DNA of 64,000 nt, taken from positions 2,666,001 through 2,730,000 of the forward strand of contig OZ220686.1 in the NCBI GenBank assembly GCA_965116435.1. Direction: 5' to 3'. Position numbers and translations under genes: made by a program. The DNA is from VXPQ01 sp965116435 (lineage in GTDB: Bacteria; Bacteroidota; Rhodothermia; Rhodothermales; VXPQ01). Positions 41,524 through 49,209 of the stretch are shown one piece after another; position 1 is the stretch's first letter, and each line of letters starts with the position of its first letter. The notes under the pieces were generated by a model. That model did no database searches, was not told where the DNA came from, and worked only from the letters and a program-made list of their open reading frames with translations.

Positions 41524-41661
41524 CTACACAAAATACCCGCCAATGGTCGCGGCCATGATCACAAGCGTGACTCCGATGATCCAGCGGCGCAACCGGGTTT
41601 CCGTGGCGGCTATCCGAGCGGACAGAAAATCTTTTGTCGCCAGGTTGCTTTCCCGTGCCAT
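41524..41661 (-). CDS. Tiny single-pass membrane protein (45 residues), paralogue of the next gene's C-terminus
   Basis: The minus strand reads MARESNLATKDFLSARIAAT from the ATG at 41661, continuing through TETRLRRWIIGVTLVIMAA to GGYFV and stop at 41524-41526. A Shine-Dalgarno sequence (AGGAGG) lies 8-9 bp before the ATG. The second half, RRWIIG followed by a hydrophobic segment and GGYFV, repeats the C-terminus of the 86-residue protein at 41693-41953, so this is a short paralogue. Function unknown; the layout (short amphipathic helix, C-terminal membrane anchor) resembles the mitochondrial-type coiled-coil anchors of the DUF1640 kind. Confidence 0.65.
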   Translation of the reverse strand: MARESNLATKDFLSARIAATETRLRRWIIGVTLVIMAATIGGYFV

Positions 41662-41692
41662 AAAGCCACGCCTCCTATCCAATGTGCTCACC

Positions 41693-41953
41693 CTACACAA
41701 AATACCCTCCGATCATAGCGGCCGTTATAGCGACCCCGCTTCCGATGATCCAGCGAAGCAGCCGGTTCTCCAAAGCGGCTATATCAGCAGATGTCTCGGC
41801 CCGCAGAAAATCCTTGACGGCATCCAGTTTTTCCTCGGTCACCAGTGTATTTCGGGATTCCCGGGAATCCCGAAAACCGGCTACGATGGCTTCGGCTTGC
41901 GCATCCGTTAAGCCAGACTGGACAAGGTTCTTGAAGGTTGTATGCGTATCCAT
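41693..41953 (-). CDS. Small coiled-coil membrane-anchored protein (DUF1640-like)
   Basis: From the ATG at 41953 the 86-residue product has an N-terminal helical segment (TFKNLVQSGLTDAQAEAIVAGF), a middle helix (EEKLDAVKDFLRAETSADIAALENRL) and a C-terminal membrane segment (WIIGSGVAITAAMIGGYFV). This order resembles DUF1640/CCDC90-type proteins. A 45-residue relative lies just downstream on the same strand, and the two share the sequence ending GGYFV and their 3' context. Confidence 0.65.
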   Translation of the reverse strand: MDTHTTFKNLVQSGLTDAQAEAIVAGFRDSRESRNTLVTEEKLDAVKDFLRAETSADIAALENRLLRWIIGSGVAITAAMIGGYFV

Positions 41954-42117
41954 GATCGAAGTAGGGAAAAAATGAGCGTGGCGCTTCCGGTTACCATACA
42001 AGACACGCACAGCCTTGCGACATAACCGTTCCCGTTCGAAAAATTGCCGAAGAAAGCCGGGGAACCCGCACCGCGATCCGTTTTTCGCGGCGCGAGCAAG
42101 ATCGCACAAGTTCAGAT

Positions 42118-42146
42118 CGCGCAATTTTGCGCAGGGCCCGGCGCCC
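42118..42146 (-). terminator. Probable tmRNA terminator hairpins
   Basis: Read on the minus strand, CAGGGC and GCCCTG form a 6-bp stem just after the tmRNA 3' end, followed by a second small palindrome (GCGCAAAATTGCGC). Confidence 0.4.
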
Positions 42147-42151
42147 TGAAG

Positions 42152-42513
42152 TGGAGATGGCGGGAGTCGAACCCGCGTCCGAATGGCCGTACCGACAAGC
42201 GTCTACGTGTGTAGCCGGTCTTTTCGTGCTCGCTTGCATCGAAAGCCGTCCGACAAAGCCAGACGCAAGCAAAGGCTGATTATTCTGACTGCGACCTGTT
42301 CAGCCGGTACGAGTCGCAGCGGGTTCATCTGAGTCGATGCCCGAATGCGCGCCGATGAACGAGCAGCGCTTCGGACAGATGGGGCTTACGCCGCCATCGC
42401 GTACGAGTAATCGTTCGCAGTTACCAGTTCCCAATCATATTAACGAGCTGGATTGAGGAGCTCGACACGCAACTTGCAGCGCGAATACCACCCGTCGAAA
42501 CCATGTCATCCCC
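42152..42513 (-). ncRNA. ssrA: Transfer-messenger RNA (tmRNA)
   Basis: The minus strand starts GGGGATGACATGGTTTCGACG at 42513 and ends CGGGTTCGACTCCCGCCATC plus TCCA at 42152, the classic tRNA-like half with T-loop; GGGGATG pairs with CATCTCC as acceptor stem. The tag frame lies at 42386-42418 (minus): ANDYSYAMAA then TAA, with GTAACTGCGAACGA as resume region. CCA does not appear to be encoded. The molecule rescues stalled ribosomes and marks the peptide for proteolysis. Pseudoknot-type palindromes follow the tag. Confidence 0.95.
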
Positions 42514-42751
42514 ATAATGTGCAAAGAACAAAGCAACCTCGCATGGTTGCCGGAACCTCGTTTCGTCTTCGTCGCCTGCCGCGCCCGTCGCCCTGCATTC
42601 GGGCAAAACGGCGCCGCAGGAAGCGGTCAGGACGAAAACCCCCGTTTACCTGTTCTACAACAAGACGGCAAACAAGTTTCCCTCATCCAGACAATATATG
42701 AAATATCTTCGCAGGAAATACATGATTTTCCTACGGTGAAACCCGCTCCCC

Positions 42752-42905
42752 TCATTCCACCAGCGCTGTCGCGTCCGCCTTCGCCTTTTGGGCCCGTCTC
42801 AGCCGCCCCAATTCCCAAACCCTCACTCCACCAGCGCGGTCGCGTCCGCCTTCGCCGTTTCGAGCCCGCCTCAGCCGCCCCAGTTCCCAAACCCTCACTC
42901 CACCA
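42752..42905. repeat. Tandem repeat of about 75 bp derived from the L,D-transpeptidase 3' end
   Basis: Two direct units containing TCCACCAGCGC(T/G)GTCGCGTCCGC and CAATTCCCAAACCCTCAC (or CAGTTCCC) lie just beyond the L,D-transpeptidase stop codon. The third, partial copy is the gene's own 3' end (TCACTCCACCAGCACCGG on the plus strand, encoding PVLVE-stop). Each downstream unit therefore repeats a short C-terminal coding piece and stop. Confidence 0.75.
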
Positions 42906-43665
42906 GCACCGGCGTACCCACATGCACCATTGCCCATAGCCGGTCGATGGCCCGGTCGGTTACGGCGATGCATCCCTCGGTCCAGTTCACGCTGGCTCCG
43001 GTGCCGTTCCCGTGAATTTCGATCCATCCCCCCAGCAGCGTACCCATCGGGGGCATCCTGAGCGCCTTTTCCGCCCGAAGGATGGCGCGGTATTCCGCCT
43101 CGCCGATCAATCCCGACCGCAGCCCCCGCTCGGCGTCCTCCGCCGAAGGATAATTCAGCACCAGCGCCTTGTAGAATTTGCTGTTCGGATTTTTCGAGAC
43201 GATGCGGAAATTGCCTTCGGGCGTACGCCAGTGGTCAGGTTCCAGCGTGCCGCCTCGTCGTTCCTTGTCCATAATGGCGTTGAGCCCCAGATCGATCGGA
43301 ATGCGCGTTTCCAGATGCGCCCCCTTGTACACGAAAAGCATTTGCCGCTTCTTCGATACGCGAAGCCACACGTTGGATACGGCTCCTTCGGGCACGAATC
43401 CGGTCACATCGTCCATCGTTCGGACATGCAGCCATCCGTCCCGGGCCTCCAGCAGAAAGAGCGGTTCTTGCAAGGTAAGCGGGCGAAAGCCGGGCAACGG
43501 CGCCGTCCGGTCCGGGCGCTCGTACAACCTGCCGTTTCGTTCGATGGAGTAGTAGAGCGCGGGCGCATCGTCGTCGTCCGGCGGAGCGGGCGCGCCCCCA
43601 AATCCCCCGAATCCCCCGACCCCCCCGACAACCAACGCAAACAAGACGGAAACGAGCGCAGCCAT
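42895..43665 (-). CDS. L,D-transpeptidase (YkuD family) with SH3-like domain
   Basis: The 256-residue exported protein has a hydrophobic, Gly-rich N-terminus that can serve as signal or anchor (1-25), an SH3-like segment (about 60-95, LFLLEARDGWLHVRTMDDVTG), and a YkuD catalytic domain with the motif IEIHGNGTG...NWTEGCIAV, in which Cys232 is the nucleophile. These enzymes make 3-3 peptidoglycan crosslinks or attach proteins to the wall. It starts 6 bp after the fabI stop, so fabI and this gene form an operon. Confidence 0.87.
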   Translation of the reverse strand: MAALVSVLFALVVGGVGGFGGFGGAPAPPDDDDAPALYYSIERNGRLYERPDRTAPLPGFRPLTLQEPLFLLEARDGWLHVRTMDDVTGFVPEGAVSNVWLRVSKKRQMLFVYKGAHLETRIPIDLGLNAIMDKERRGGTLEPDHWRTPEGNFRIVSKNPNSKFYKALVLNYPSAEDAERGLRSGLIGEAEYRAILRAEKALRMPPMGTLLGGWIEIHGNGTGASVNWTEGCIAVTDRAIDRLWAMVHVGTPVLVE

Positions 43666-43671
43666 GCGTGG

Positions 43672-44493
43672 TTACTCCGCCGGAAATGCTTTCGCAAGCC
43701 CCTCGACCACTTCGTCCGAAATGCCCATGGCGCTGAAGCCGCCGTCATGATACAGCGTCTGCATGGTCACCATGCGGGCGTAGTCGCTGAGGAGCATAAC
43801 CGTATAATCCGCGCAACTGGCCGCGTCCGCATTGCCCAGCGGCGCAATCCGCTCCGCAAACTCGAACATGGCGTCGAATCCGTCGATTCCCGACCCCGCC
43901 ACCGTCCGCGTCGGACTCTGCGAGATGGTGTTGATGCGAATGCCCCGCTTGCCCAACCGATAGCCGAACGAGCGCGTAATGCTTTCCAGCAGGGCTTTGG
44001 CGTCGCCCATTTCAGAATATTTCGAGAATACGCGCTGCGCGCCGATGTACGTAAGCGACACGATGGATGCGCCGTCCGCAAGCATGTCGGCCTCGAGCGC
44101 ATGGTGCACGATTCGATGCAGGCTGACGGCGGAAATATCCAGCGTTTTCTGGTACCAGGCGTAGTTGAGCTCCGGGTACGGCACGTTTTTCCGCAGATTG
44201 ACCCCCATCCCGATGGAATGCACGACGAAATCGAGCGGGCCGTCTTCCTTGATGGCGGCGTACAGCGCTTTCAGGTCGTCGTCGCTCGTGGCGTCCGCCC
44301 ACAGGATGCGGCTCTCCGTGCGTTCGGCCAGGCTTTTCAGCGTGCCAAGGCGCCGGGCCACGGGCGCGTTCGACAGCGCGAGCGAGGCACCTTCCCTGTG
44401 TGCGGCTTCCGCAATGGCCCACCCGATGCTCTGATCGTTCAGTGCGCCAAACACAACGCCTTTTTTCCCATGCAACAATCCGTTTCCGGTCAT
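43672..44493 (-). CDS. fabI: Enoyl-[acyl-carrier-protein] reductase (NADH)
   Basis: The 273-residue FabI reduces trans-2-enoyl-ACP in the last step of each fatty-acid elongation cycle. Typical features: GKKGVVFGALNDQSIGWAIA at the cofactor site, HSIGMGVN, and the catalytic Tyr and Lys in SLTYIGAQRVFSKYSEMGDAKALLES, plus INTISQSPTRTVAGSGI. Length is close to that of E. coli FabI (262). Its presence as the intact essential-type reductase suggests triclosan-type sensitivity by family. The L,D-transpeptidase gene follows in the same transcript. Confidence 0.93.
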   Translation of the reverse strand: MTGNGLLHGKKGVVFGALNDQSIGWAIAEAAHREGASLALSNAPVARRLGTLKSLAERTESRILWADATSDDDLKALYAAIKEDGPLDFVVHSIGMGVNLRKNVPYPELNYAWYQKTLDISAVSLHRIVHHALEADMLADGASIVSLTYIGAQRVFSKYSEMGDAKALLESITRSFGYRLGKRGIRINTISQSPTRTVAGSGIDGFDAMFEFAERIAPLGNADAASCADYTVMLLSDYARMVTMQTLYHDGGFSAMGISDEVVEGLAKAFPAE

Positions 44494-44663
44494 CTTCCCT
44501 GTTATATATTATTGAGCGAGGAATTTTTCGTCTGTTTCCGGCCTGCGCGCCGCATGCGGCCCTGGCGGTCCGTGCGGCGTAGCGCGGGAGCGGACATCTG
44601 CAATGTAGGAATCCGACGCCTTATTCGCTACTATTCCTATACAATCTACCTACAATCTACCCT

Positions 44664-44821
44664 GGGATGCTCTGATTAAGTCCGCGAAGATCAGAAGGGC
44701 GCTTCACGACCCCCGACGACGCAACACGCCGTGTTTTCCGATGATTTTAACGATGGAATCATTACAAACGCTGCTTGCGTACGTGAAGCGCTGATCGAAG
44801 TGGATTTGATCAGTGCATCCC
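44664..44821 (+). mobile_element. MITE-like element with imperfect terminal inverted repeats (best-preserved copy)
   Basis: The left end (44664-44694) and the reverse complement of the right end (44791-44821) agree at 24 of 31 positions, both starting GGGATGC. Just inside, GCGCTTCACG (44699-44708) and CGTGAAGCGC (44782-44791) are a perfect inverted repeat. The right end by itself is the REP-like hairpin. No reading frame of its own. It fills the fabI-to-lipoprotein spacer. Other copies with the same body: 34087-34216 and 35705-35867. Confidence 0.75.
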
Positions 44822-44955
44822 CTGATAAAACCACTGCGTGCAGCGCGTTGCGTTTGTGCGTACAAGACATCATGATTCCATCGTTGAAACCAGTGGACAC
44901 CATAGCGGTTTCGGGGCGTCGCGGCGGTGGCGCGCCCTTCGGGAGGCCCCGAGGC
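44822..44955 (-). repeat. Diverged reverse copy of the MITE-like element
   Basis: The order of sequence blocks is that of the neighbouring element read backwards: CTGATAAAACCACTGCG, then GCGTTTGT, ATGATTCCATCGTTGAAACC, and finally CGCCCTTCGGGAGG. The element therefore sits beside an older inverted neighbour. It overlaps the apparent upstream reading frame of the next gene. Confidence 0.55.
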
Positions 44956-44985
44956 GCCCGCTGGTTGCGGCGCGTTGCGCGCCGG

Positions 44986-45822
44986 ATGGCGCTTGCGTGC
45001 GGGGTGGGTCTGGCGTTGCTTGCGGCAGGCTGCGCGGGGTCGTCTTCTTCTCCTTCGTCTTCGGTTCCGCTGACGCCGGAAGAAGAGGCGGCGGCCGACT
45101 CGATTCTCGCCCTGCTGGAGCGCATGGACGAGACGGGGATTCGCGCGGCTTTCGAGGGGCTTGCAAACCATGCGCACGCGCAACGGACCCGCACCGCGCA
45201 GTTCGACGACGGAGGCGCCCTGCTGGCTTCCAGCGAACGGGAGGTGCGGTACGACGAAGAGGGCGCCCATGAAATGCGCTCGGAATCTTCCGGGACCTTT
45301 GATTTCGGGTATATGCGCCGTTTCGCGTCGCCGGACCAAGACACCCGGGAAAGCGCCCTGACCGCGCCCGATTTCCCGGACCACATTCTCCTGAACGATC
45401 CGCCGTACGCTTCCGCCCGCAACCGGGAAGCCTGGCGGTACGAATTCGCCCCGGACTCCATGCTGTCCGCGGGGCCCGTGCGCGTCGTTCGGATTACTGC
45501 GCGCCCCGGTTTCGCCGCCTCCCGGTCCATCCGGCGGGTACAATTGTATCTGGACAGGAATTCGGATCGCCTTGCAGGCTTGTACATGGAGCGTACGCAT
45601 GCGGCGCTTTGGTTTCGGGAAGAAAGCGCGTTTTTCCTGAGCGCGGCCCTGCTTGCTTCGGGCGCCTGGCTGCCGGATCGGACCCGTTTCGAAACGCGCA
45701 TCAAACTGCTGTTTCGGCCCGCCCAGCGGTTTACGAGCGAGGCGGAATATTATGGTTTTCGGGAAATGGATCGCGCCGCGCAAAGCGCTGATCGAAGTGG
45801 ACTTGATCAGCGCATCCCTTGA
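44986..45822 (+). CDS. Hypothetical lipoprotein with C-terminus encoded by a repeat
   Basis: The product has a lipoprotein signal (MALACGVGLALLAAGC). The frame is open to 44731, but that part consists of interspersed repeats; a TTG at 44965 would add a basic n-region (RRVARR) and may be the true start. The mature part is a beta-rich, charged domain of about 250 residues (TPEEEAAADSILALLERMDE at its start), with an unrecognised family. The last residues, SADRSGLDQRIP, are the translation of a REP-like palindrome that seems to have inserted at or before the original stop. Confidence 0.65.
   Translation: MALACGVGLALLAAGCAGSSSSPSSSVPLTPEEEAAADSILALLERMDETGIRAAFEGLANHAHAQRTRTAQFDDGGALLASSEREVRYDEEGAHEMRSESSGTFDFGYMRRFASPDQDTRESALTAPDFPDHILLNDPPYASARNREAWRYEFAPDSMLSAGPVRVVRITARPGFAASRSIRRVQLYLDRNSDRLAGLYMERTHAALWFREESAFFLSAALLASGAWLPDRTRFETRIKLLFRPAQRFTSEAEYYGFREMDRAAQSADRSGLDQRIP
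45785..45818 (+). repeat. REP-like palindrome (best stem), inside a gene's 3' end
   Basis: GCGCTGATC (45785-45793) and GATCAGCGC (45805-45813) form a perfect 9-bp stem around GAAGTGGACTT, followed by ATCCC. It is translated as the end of the lipoprotein and lies 26 bp before birA. Confidence 0.85.
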
Positions 45823-45843
45823 TCTCTGGCACAGCCTTCCGAT

Positions 45844-46689
45844 ATGCACGCTGCGGCTACGTTTCCACGCGAGGCGCCGGACGGGCTTGTCCGTGAGGTC
45901 CGCCGCCTGCTACATGCACCGGGCGGCGCCCGCCGAAGCGGCGTCGGCAGCGTGTTTCGTTCGTACGATACGGTGACCTCCACGAACGACCTTGCCCTTG
46001 CGTGGGCGGCGGCGGACGCCCCCCATGGCGCCGTCGTGTATGCCGAACGGCAGACGAACGGGCGAGGGCGCATGGGACGCGCATGGATGGCGCGCAGCGG
46101 GCGCAACCTCACCTTTTCCGTGATTTTGCGTCCGACATTGCCGCCCGACCGCTGGAATCTTGTTACGATCGCCGCCTGCGTGGCGGCGGCAGAAGCGATC
46201 GACGGCGTAGCGGCGCCCCTGTGCACGCAGATTAAATGGCCCAACGACATCCTGATTGACGACCGGAAATGTTGCGGGATGCTGCTGGAATCTTCCGGCG
46301 CGGGCCAGCCGTCCGTGGACGCGCGCGCCGTCATTCTGGGCGTCGGCGTCAATGTCAACGAGGATACGTTGCCCGCCGCCATCGAACGCCAGGCTACGTC
46401 GTTGCTTTTGGCTACCGGGCGCCCGGTGCGGCGCGCCCACCTGTTTGCGGCCCTGCTTGATCGCCTTCAGCACGCGCTGGACGGCCTTGAAGAAGACGCT
46501 GTCGCCGTGTCGAAGCAGTACATGCGCCGGATGTACAACCTGAACGCGGCGACGGAACTGCGCTTTGCGCACGGGGAGCGGGTCGTGCAGGGGATTGTTG
46601 CAGGGTTGGGGGAGACCGGCGGCCTGTTGCTTGCCACGGACGAGGGCGTACAAACGTTTCATGCGGGCGAAGTCACCACGGTCCGCTAA
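45844..46689 (+). CDS. birA: Biotin--[acetyl-CoA-carboxylase] ligase
   Basis: The 281-residue biotin protein ligase activates biotin with ATP and attaches it to the carboxyl carrier protein. Visible are the TSTNDLA motif, the biotinyl-adenylate loop GRGRMGRAW, QIKWPNDILID, and the C-terminal SH3-like domain (ELRFAHGERVVQGIVAGLGETGGLLL). No N-terminal DNA-binding domain is present, so it is a monofunctional ligase rather than a BirA repressor. CoaX follows 26 bp downstream, forming a cofactor operon often seen in this lineage. Confidence 0.92.
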   Translation: MHAAATFPREAPDGLVREVRRLLHAPGGARRSGVGSVFRSYDTVTSTNDLALAWAAADAPHGAVVYAERQTNGRGRMGRAWMARSGRNLTFSVILRPTLPPDRWNLVTIAACVAAAEAIDGVAAPLCTQIKWPNDILIDDRKCCGMLLESSGAGQPSVDARAVILGVGVNVNEDTLPAAIERQATSLLLATGRPVRRAHLFAALLDRLQHALDGLEEDAVAVSKQYMRRMYNLNAATELRFAHGERVVQGIVAGLGETGGLLLATDEGVQTFHAGEVTTVR

Positions 46690-46715
46690 CTACAGCATCC
46701 TTGCATTGAGAACCC

Positions 46716-47492
46716 ATGCGGCTCGCATTCGACATAGGCAACAGCGCCATCAAGGGCGGCGCGTTCGAGGGAGATCGGCTCTGCGATGCGTTTTCGCTGC
46801 CGCACGATCCGGCGGGCATGGAGGCCGCGCTGGACGAGGCGCTTCGCAGCATATCCGCCGCTGCGCAGGCCGCGGGCCGGGTCGGCGTCGCGTCCGTCGT
46901 GCCGGATTCAGAAGCCCGCCTGACCCGCTTGCTGCACGACCGGGGCCTTGTCCCTGTTTTGGTTCATGCCGGGATGCGGCTTCCGTTTCGCCTGGACATG
47001 ACCCACCCGGAAACGCTGGGCGCCGATCGGCTTGCCGCCGCCGCTGCGGCCTGGACCGAATACGGCGTATCGGGGCGGCGCCATATCCTCGTTGTCGATG
47101 CAGGCAGCGCCGTCACCTGCGAGGTCATACGCCGGGACGGCGTCTATGTCGGGGGCGCGATCGGGCCCGGGCCGGAACTTGCCTTGCAGGCGTTGCGCCA
47201 GGGTACGGCGCTGCTTCCCGCCGCCCTGCCCGCCTGGCCGCCCGCGCTTGTCGGGCGCTCCACGGTCGAGGCCATGCAGTCCGGCGTTATGTACGGATTC
47301 GTTGAGGGCGTACGCGGCCTGCTGCGGCGGGTCCGGGATGCGTTGCCGGGAGAAGCGTTCGTGGTCGCCACCGGGGGATGGGGGCGCCTGCTGGCGCAGG
47401 AAATACCGGAAGTAGATCGGGCAGACGACGATCTGGCGTTGAAAGGCGTGCGACGCCTTATGGCGCTGAACGAGGCGGACGCCGCATCGTAG
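46716..47492 (+). CDS. coaX: Type III pantothenate kinase
   Basis: This 258-residue enzyme of the ASKHA fold carries out the first step of coenzyme A synthesis, phosphorylating pantothenate. Motifs: phosphate-1 loop FDIGNSAIKGG (3-13), GADRLAAAAAAW, VVDAGSAVTCEVI, and GGAIGPGPELALQAL. Type III enzymes need a monovalent cation and are not inhibited by CoA. It overlaps nothing and ends 23 bp before the convergent yaaA. Confidence 0.92.
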   Translation: MRLAFDIGNSAIKGGAFEGDRLCDAFSLPHDPAGMEAALDEALRSISAAAQAAGRVGVASVVPDSEARLTRLLHDRGLVPVLVHAGMRLPFRLDMTHPETLGADRLAAAAAAWTEYGVSGRRHILVVDAGSAVTCEVIRRDGVYVGGAIGPGPELALQALRQGTALLPAALPAWPPALVGRSTVEAMQSGVMYGFVEGVRGLLRRVRDALPGEAFVVATGGWGRLLAQEIPEVDRADDDLALKGVRRLMALNEADAAS

Positions 47493-47514
47493 CGCCGGGC
47501 GCTCTCAGGTGCTT

Positions 47515-48327
47515 TCAGGCGCGCTTTACAAAGGCGATTTCGACCTCCTTCGTGGCCTCGTTTTTCGTGGAGCCGTCCGGGTCGTATGCATATCCGTCCG
47601 GGTGCTTCCACTCGAGCAAGGCTTCCAGGTCGTCCACGGCCTCGCGCACAATAAAATTGACCAGTTTCCCCGTAAGCGGCGCTACGTCGCCCGCCGGCGC
47701 TTGCCGCACGCCCTTCTTTTTGTCGTAGAACTTGACGCGCACGGATTGCGCATACCCGTGGTCGTCTTCCCAGGCGGCGAGGTGTGAATCGGGCAGCATA
47801 TTCCATACGAAGGCGTCCCGGATGGTCCGGTTGAGCACGGGGCTCACGACGGGGCGCCAGAAATCGGTCAGCGCGCCGATCTTCGGCACATTCGATTCGA
47901 TGGGCATCCGATGGTCGGGCACCAGATCGTCCGGACGCAACAACCCGAAAAATCCAGAGAGGATGACGCCGTTTTCCAGCATGCGCCGCTGGGCGCCCGT
48001 AGGCAGTCCCGGAAAATCCATGGCCTCGTACATGACGCCCGGACTGAAACGGTCCAGGGCGGCCATGAGCGGCGCCTCGTAGATTTCCTGATTTATACGC
48101 GTGACGTGTTCGAGCTCTTCGCCCCGGGCCGCAAACAACGCTTCGAGACGATCTCCGGCCTTGATGGCTTCCTGCGCCGCGCCGATGACTTTCCGCCGCT
48201 CGATGTTCAATTCGTTGAAATAGTTGAACGTGTTCGGCGTGCGGTAGTCGAACATGTCTGGAACGAAAGGATTTCCCCCCTCTTGCGATTTTTCGGCAGG
48301 CGGAAGAAGAATCGAAAAGTTTGGCAT
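47515..48327 (-). CDS. yaaA: Peroxide stress protein YaaA (DUF328)
   Basis: The 270-residue protein begins MPNFSILLPPAEKSQEGG, the standard YaaA opening with the PPAKS-like motif. Other family features are the YEAMDFPGLPTGAQRRM segment and ILSGFFGLLRPDDLVPDHRMPIE. YaaA lowers free iron and DNA damage under hydrogen peroxide stress in E. coli and has a DNA-binding fold. The open frame reaches 48444, but the family start is at 48327. It is the last of three minus-strand genes after the COX24-like and YtxH genes. Confidence 0.88.
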   Translation of the reverse strand: MPNFSILLPPAEKSQEGGNPFVPDMFDYRTPNTFNYFNELNIERRKVIGAAQEAIKAGDRLEALFAARGEELEHVTRINQEIYEAPLMAALDRFSPGVMYEAMDFPGLPTGAQRRMLENGVILSGFFGLLRPDDLVPDHRMPIESNVPKIGALTDFWRPVVSPVLNRTIRDAFVWNMLPDSHLAAWEDDHGYAQSVRVKFYDKKKGVRQAPAGDVAPLTGKLVNFIVREAVDDLEALLEWKHPDGYAYDPDGSTKNEATKEVEIAFVKRA

Positions 48328-48382
48328 GGGACAGCGGTACGCCAGCGGGACGCCTGTGGCCGGCAGCCCTCGATAGTACGGT

Positions 48383-48730
48383 TTATGGTGTTTTTTCGGC
48401 AGGCGGCGAGGCGGCGCTTCGGGTGTCTCCTCGGGCGTCTCCAAGCAGCATGTCTATTTCATCCCGAATTCGGCGAGATTCTTCCCGGGCGTCCTCGACG
48501 AGCCGGTCTCCCGTTCGCCGCGCTTCGCTGTCGCGCTCTGCGCCAGAGAAATCCTCCACCACCGATCCGATCCGGTTCGCCATCGTTTCCAGTTGATAAA
48601 CAAGGCGCCGGCGCAGTTTGCGTCCTTCTCCCGGGGCCAGCAGGATCCCCGCGACAAAGCCCGCGGCGCCGCCGACGATCAGGCTCCATGCTACCGTTCG
48701 AACGATATTGCCCAGTGAATAGTGCTTCAT
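48383..48730 (-). CDS. YtxH-domain small membrane protein
   Basis: The 115-residue product has one membrane segment (about 13-32, WSLIVGGAAGFVAGILLAP) with the YtxH hallmark GxxAGxxAGxLLAPxxG followed by basic and coiled-coil residues (GRKLRRRLVYQLETMANRIG). A Ser/Pro-rich tail ends the protein. YtxH proteins are general-stress-associated membrane proteins of unknown mechanism. It lies between the COX24-like gene and yaaA on the same strand. Confidence 0.85.
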   Translation of the reverse strand: MKHYSLGNIVRTVAWSLIVGGAAGFVAGILLAPGEGRKLRRRLVYQLETMANRIGSVVEDFSGAERDSEARRTGDRLVEDAREESRRIRDEIDMLLGDARGDTRSAASPPAEKTP

Positions 48731-48769
48731 GTGATCGTACGCCCGTTTCAGTCAGGTCAAGCCCGACGT

Positions 48770-48865
48770 TTATCTCCCTTTCTTCTTGTGGCGGTTCTTC
48801 CGAAGACGCTTTTTCCGTTTGTGGGTTGCGATCTTGTGTCTTTTGCGTTTACGTCCGCATGGCAT
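48770..48865 (-). CDS. AURKAIP1/COX24-domain basic small protein (31 residues)
   Basis: The minus strand reads MPCGRKRKRHKIATHKRKKR and then LRKNRHKKKGR before TAA. Seventeen of 31 residues are Lys or Arg. This is the pattern of the very small AURKAIP1/COX24-type proteins of Bacteroidota, thought to be ribosome-associated and related to the C-terminus of the mitochondrial ribosomal protein mS38. A Shine-Dalgarno sequence (AGGAG) lies 7 bp upstream. Such genes are easily missed because of their length. It is first in a minus-strand series with YtxH and YaaA. Confidence 0.85.
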   Translation of the reverse strand: MPCGRKRKRHKIATHKRKKRLRKNRHKKKGR

Positions 48866-49209
48866 AGCGACAATCTCCTCTCGTAAATAAAGTAGGCCGT
48901 GTGGGGCTGGTGAATGTGTGTATGTGCGCCCGCTCCGAACAGGCTTCGGGACGAAGAGCCATACCCGGAGGCGCGCGAAAAGTTCCGGGTATGGTCGGGA
49001 ACCCCGGCGCGCGCTATGCGATATCTCCGGGTTGATTCCCTTGCGTTATCGGCGCGGGCCTGGATTCCTGCGGCGAAGGGGCTGTCCTGCGCGACCCGGC
49101 CAGCGCTCCAGCGCGGGGCGCAATCCGTAGCGAAACATCCGCCATTTTTATTCCCGCATAATACGCCGTATCTTGTTGAACTGTTGCGAATCATCGAAGT
49201 GCACGTTGC
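48866..49209. other. Divergent spacer without a recognisable gene
   Basis: These 344 bp separate the minus-strand COX24-like gene from the plus-strand hydrolase and presumably contain both promoters. A reading frame of about 100 codons exists on the plus strand, but its residue usage does not look like a protein family. I see no RNA gene or repeat. Confidence 0.5.

Noticed and set aside
42152..42190. Possible tRNA T-arm
   Set aside because: The GGTTCGACTCCC arm belongs to the tmRNA 3' half; no complete tRNA cloverleaf surrounds it.
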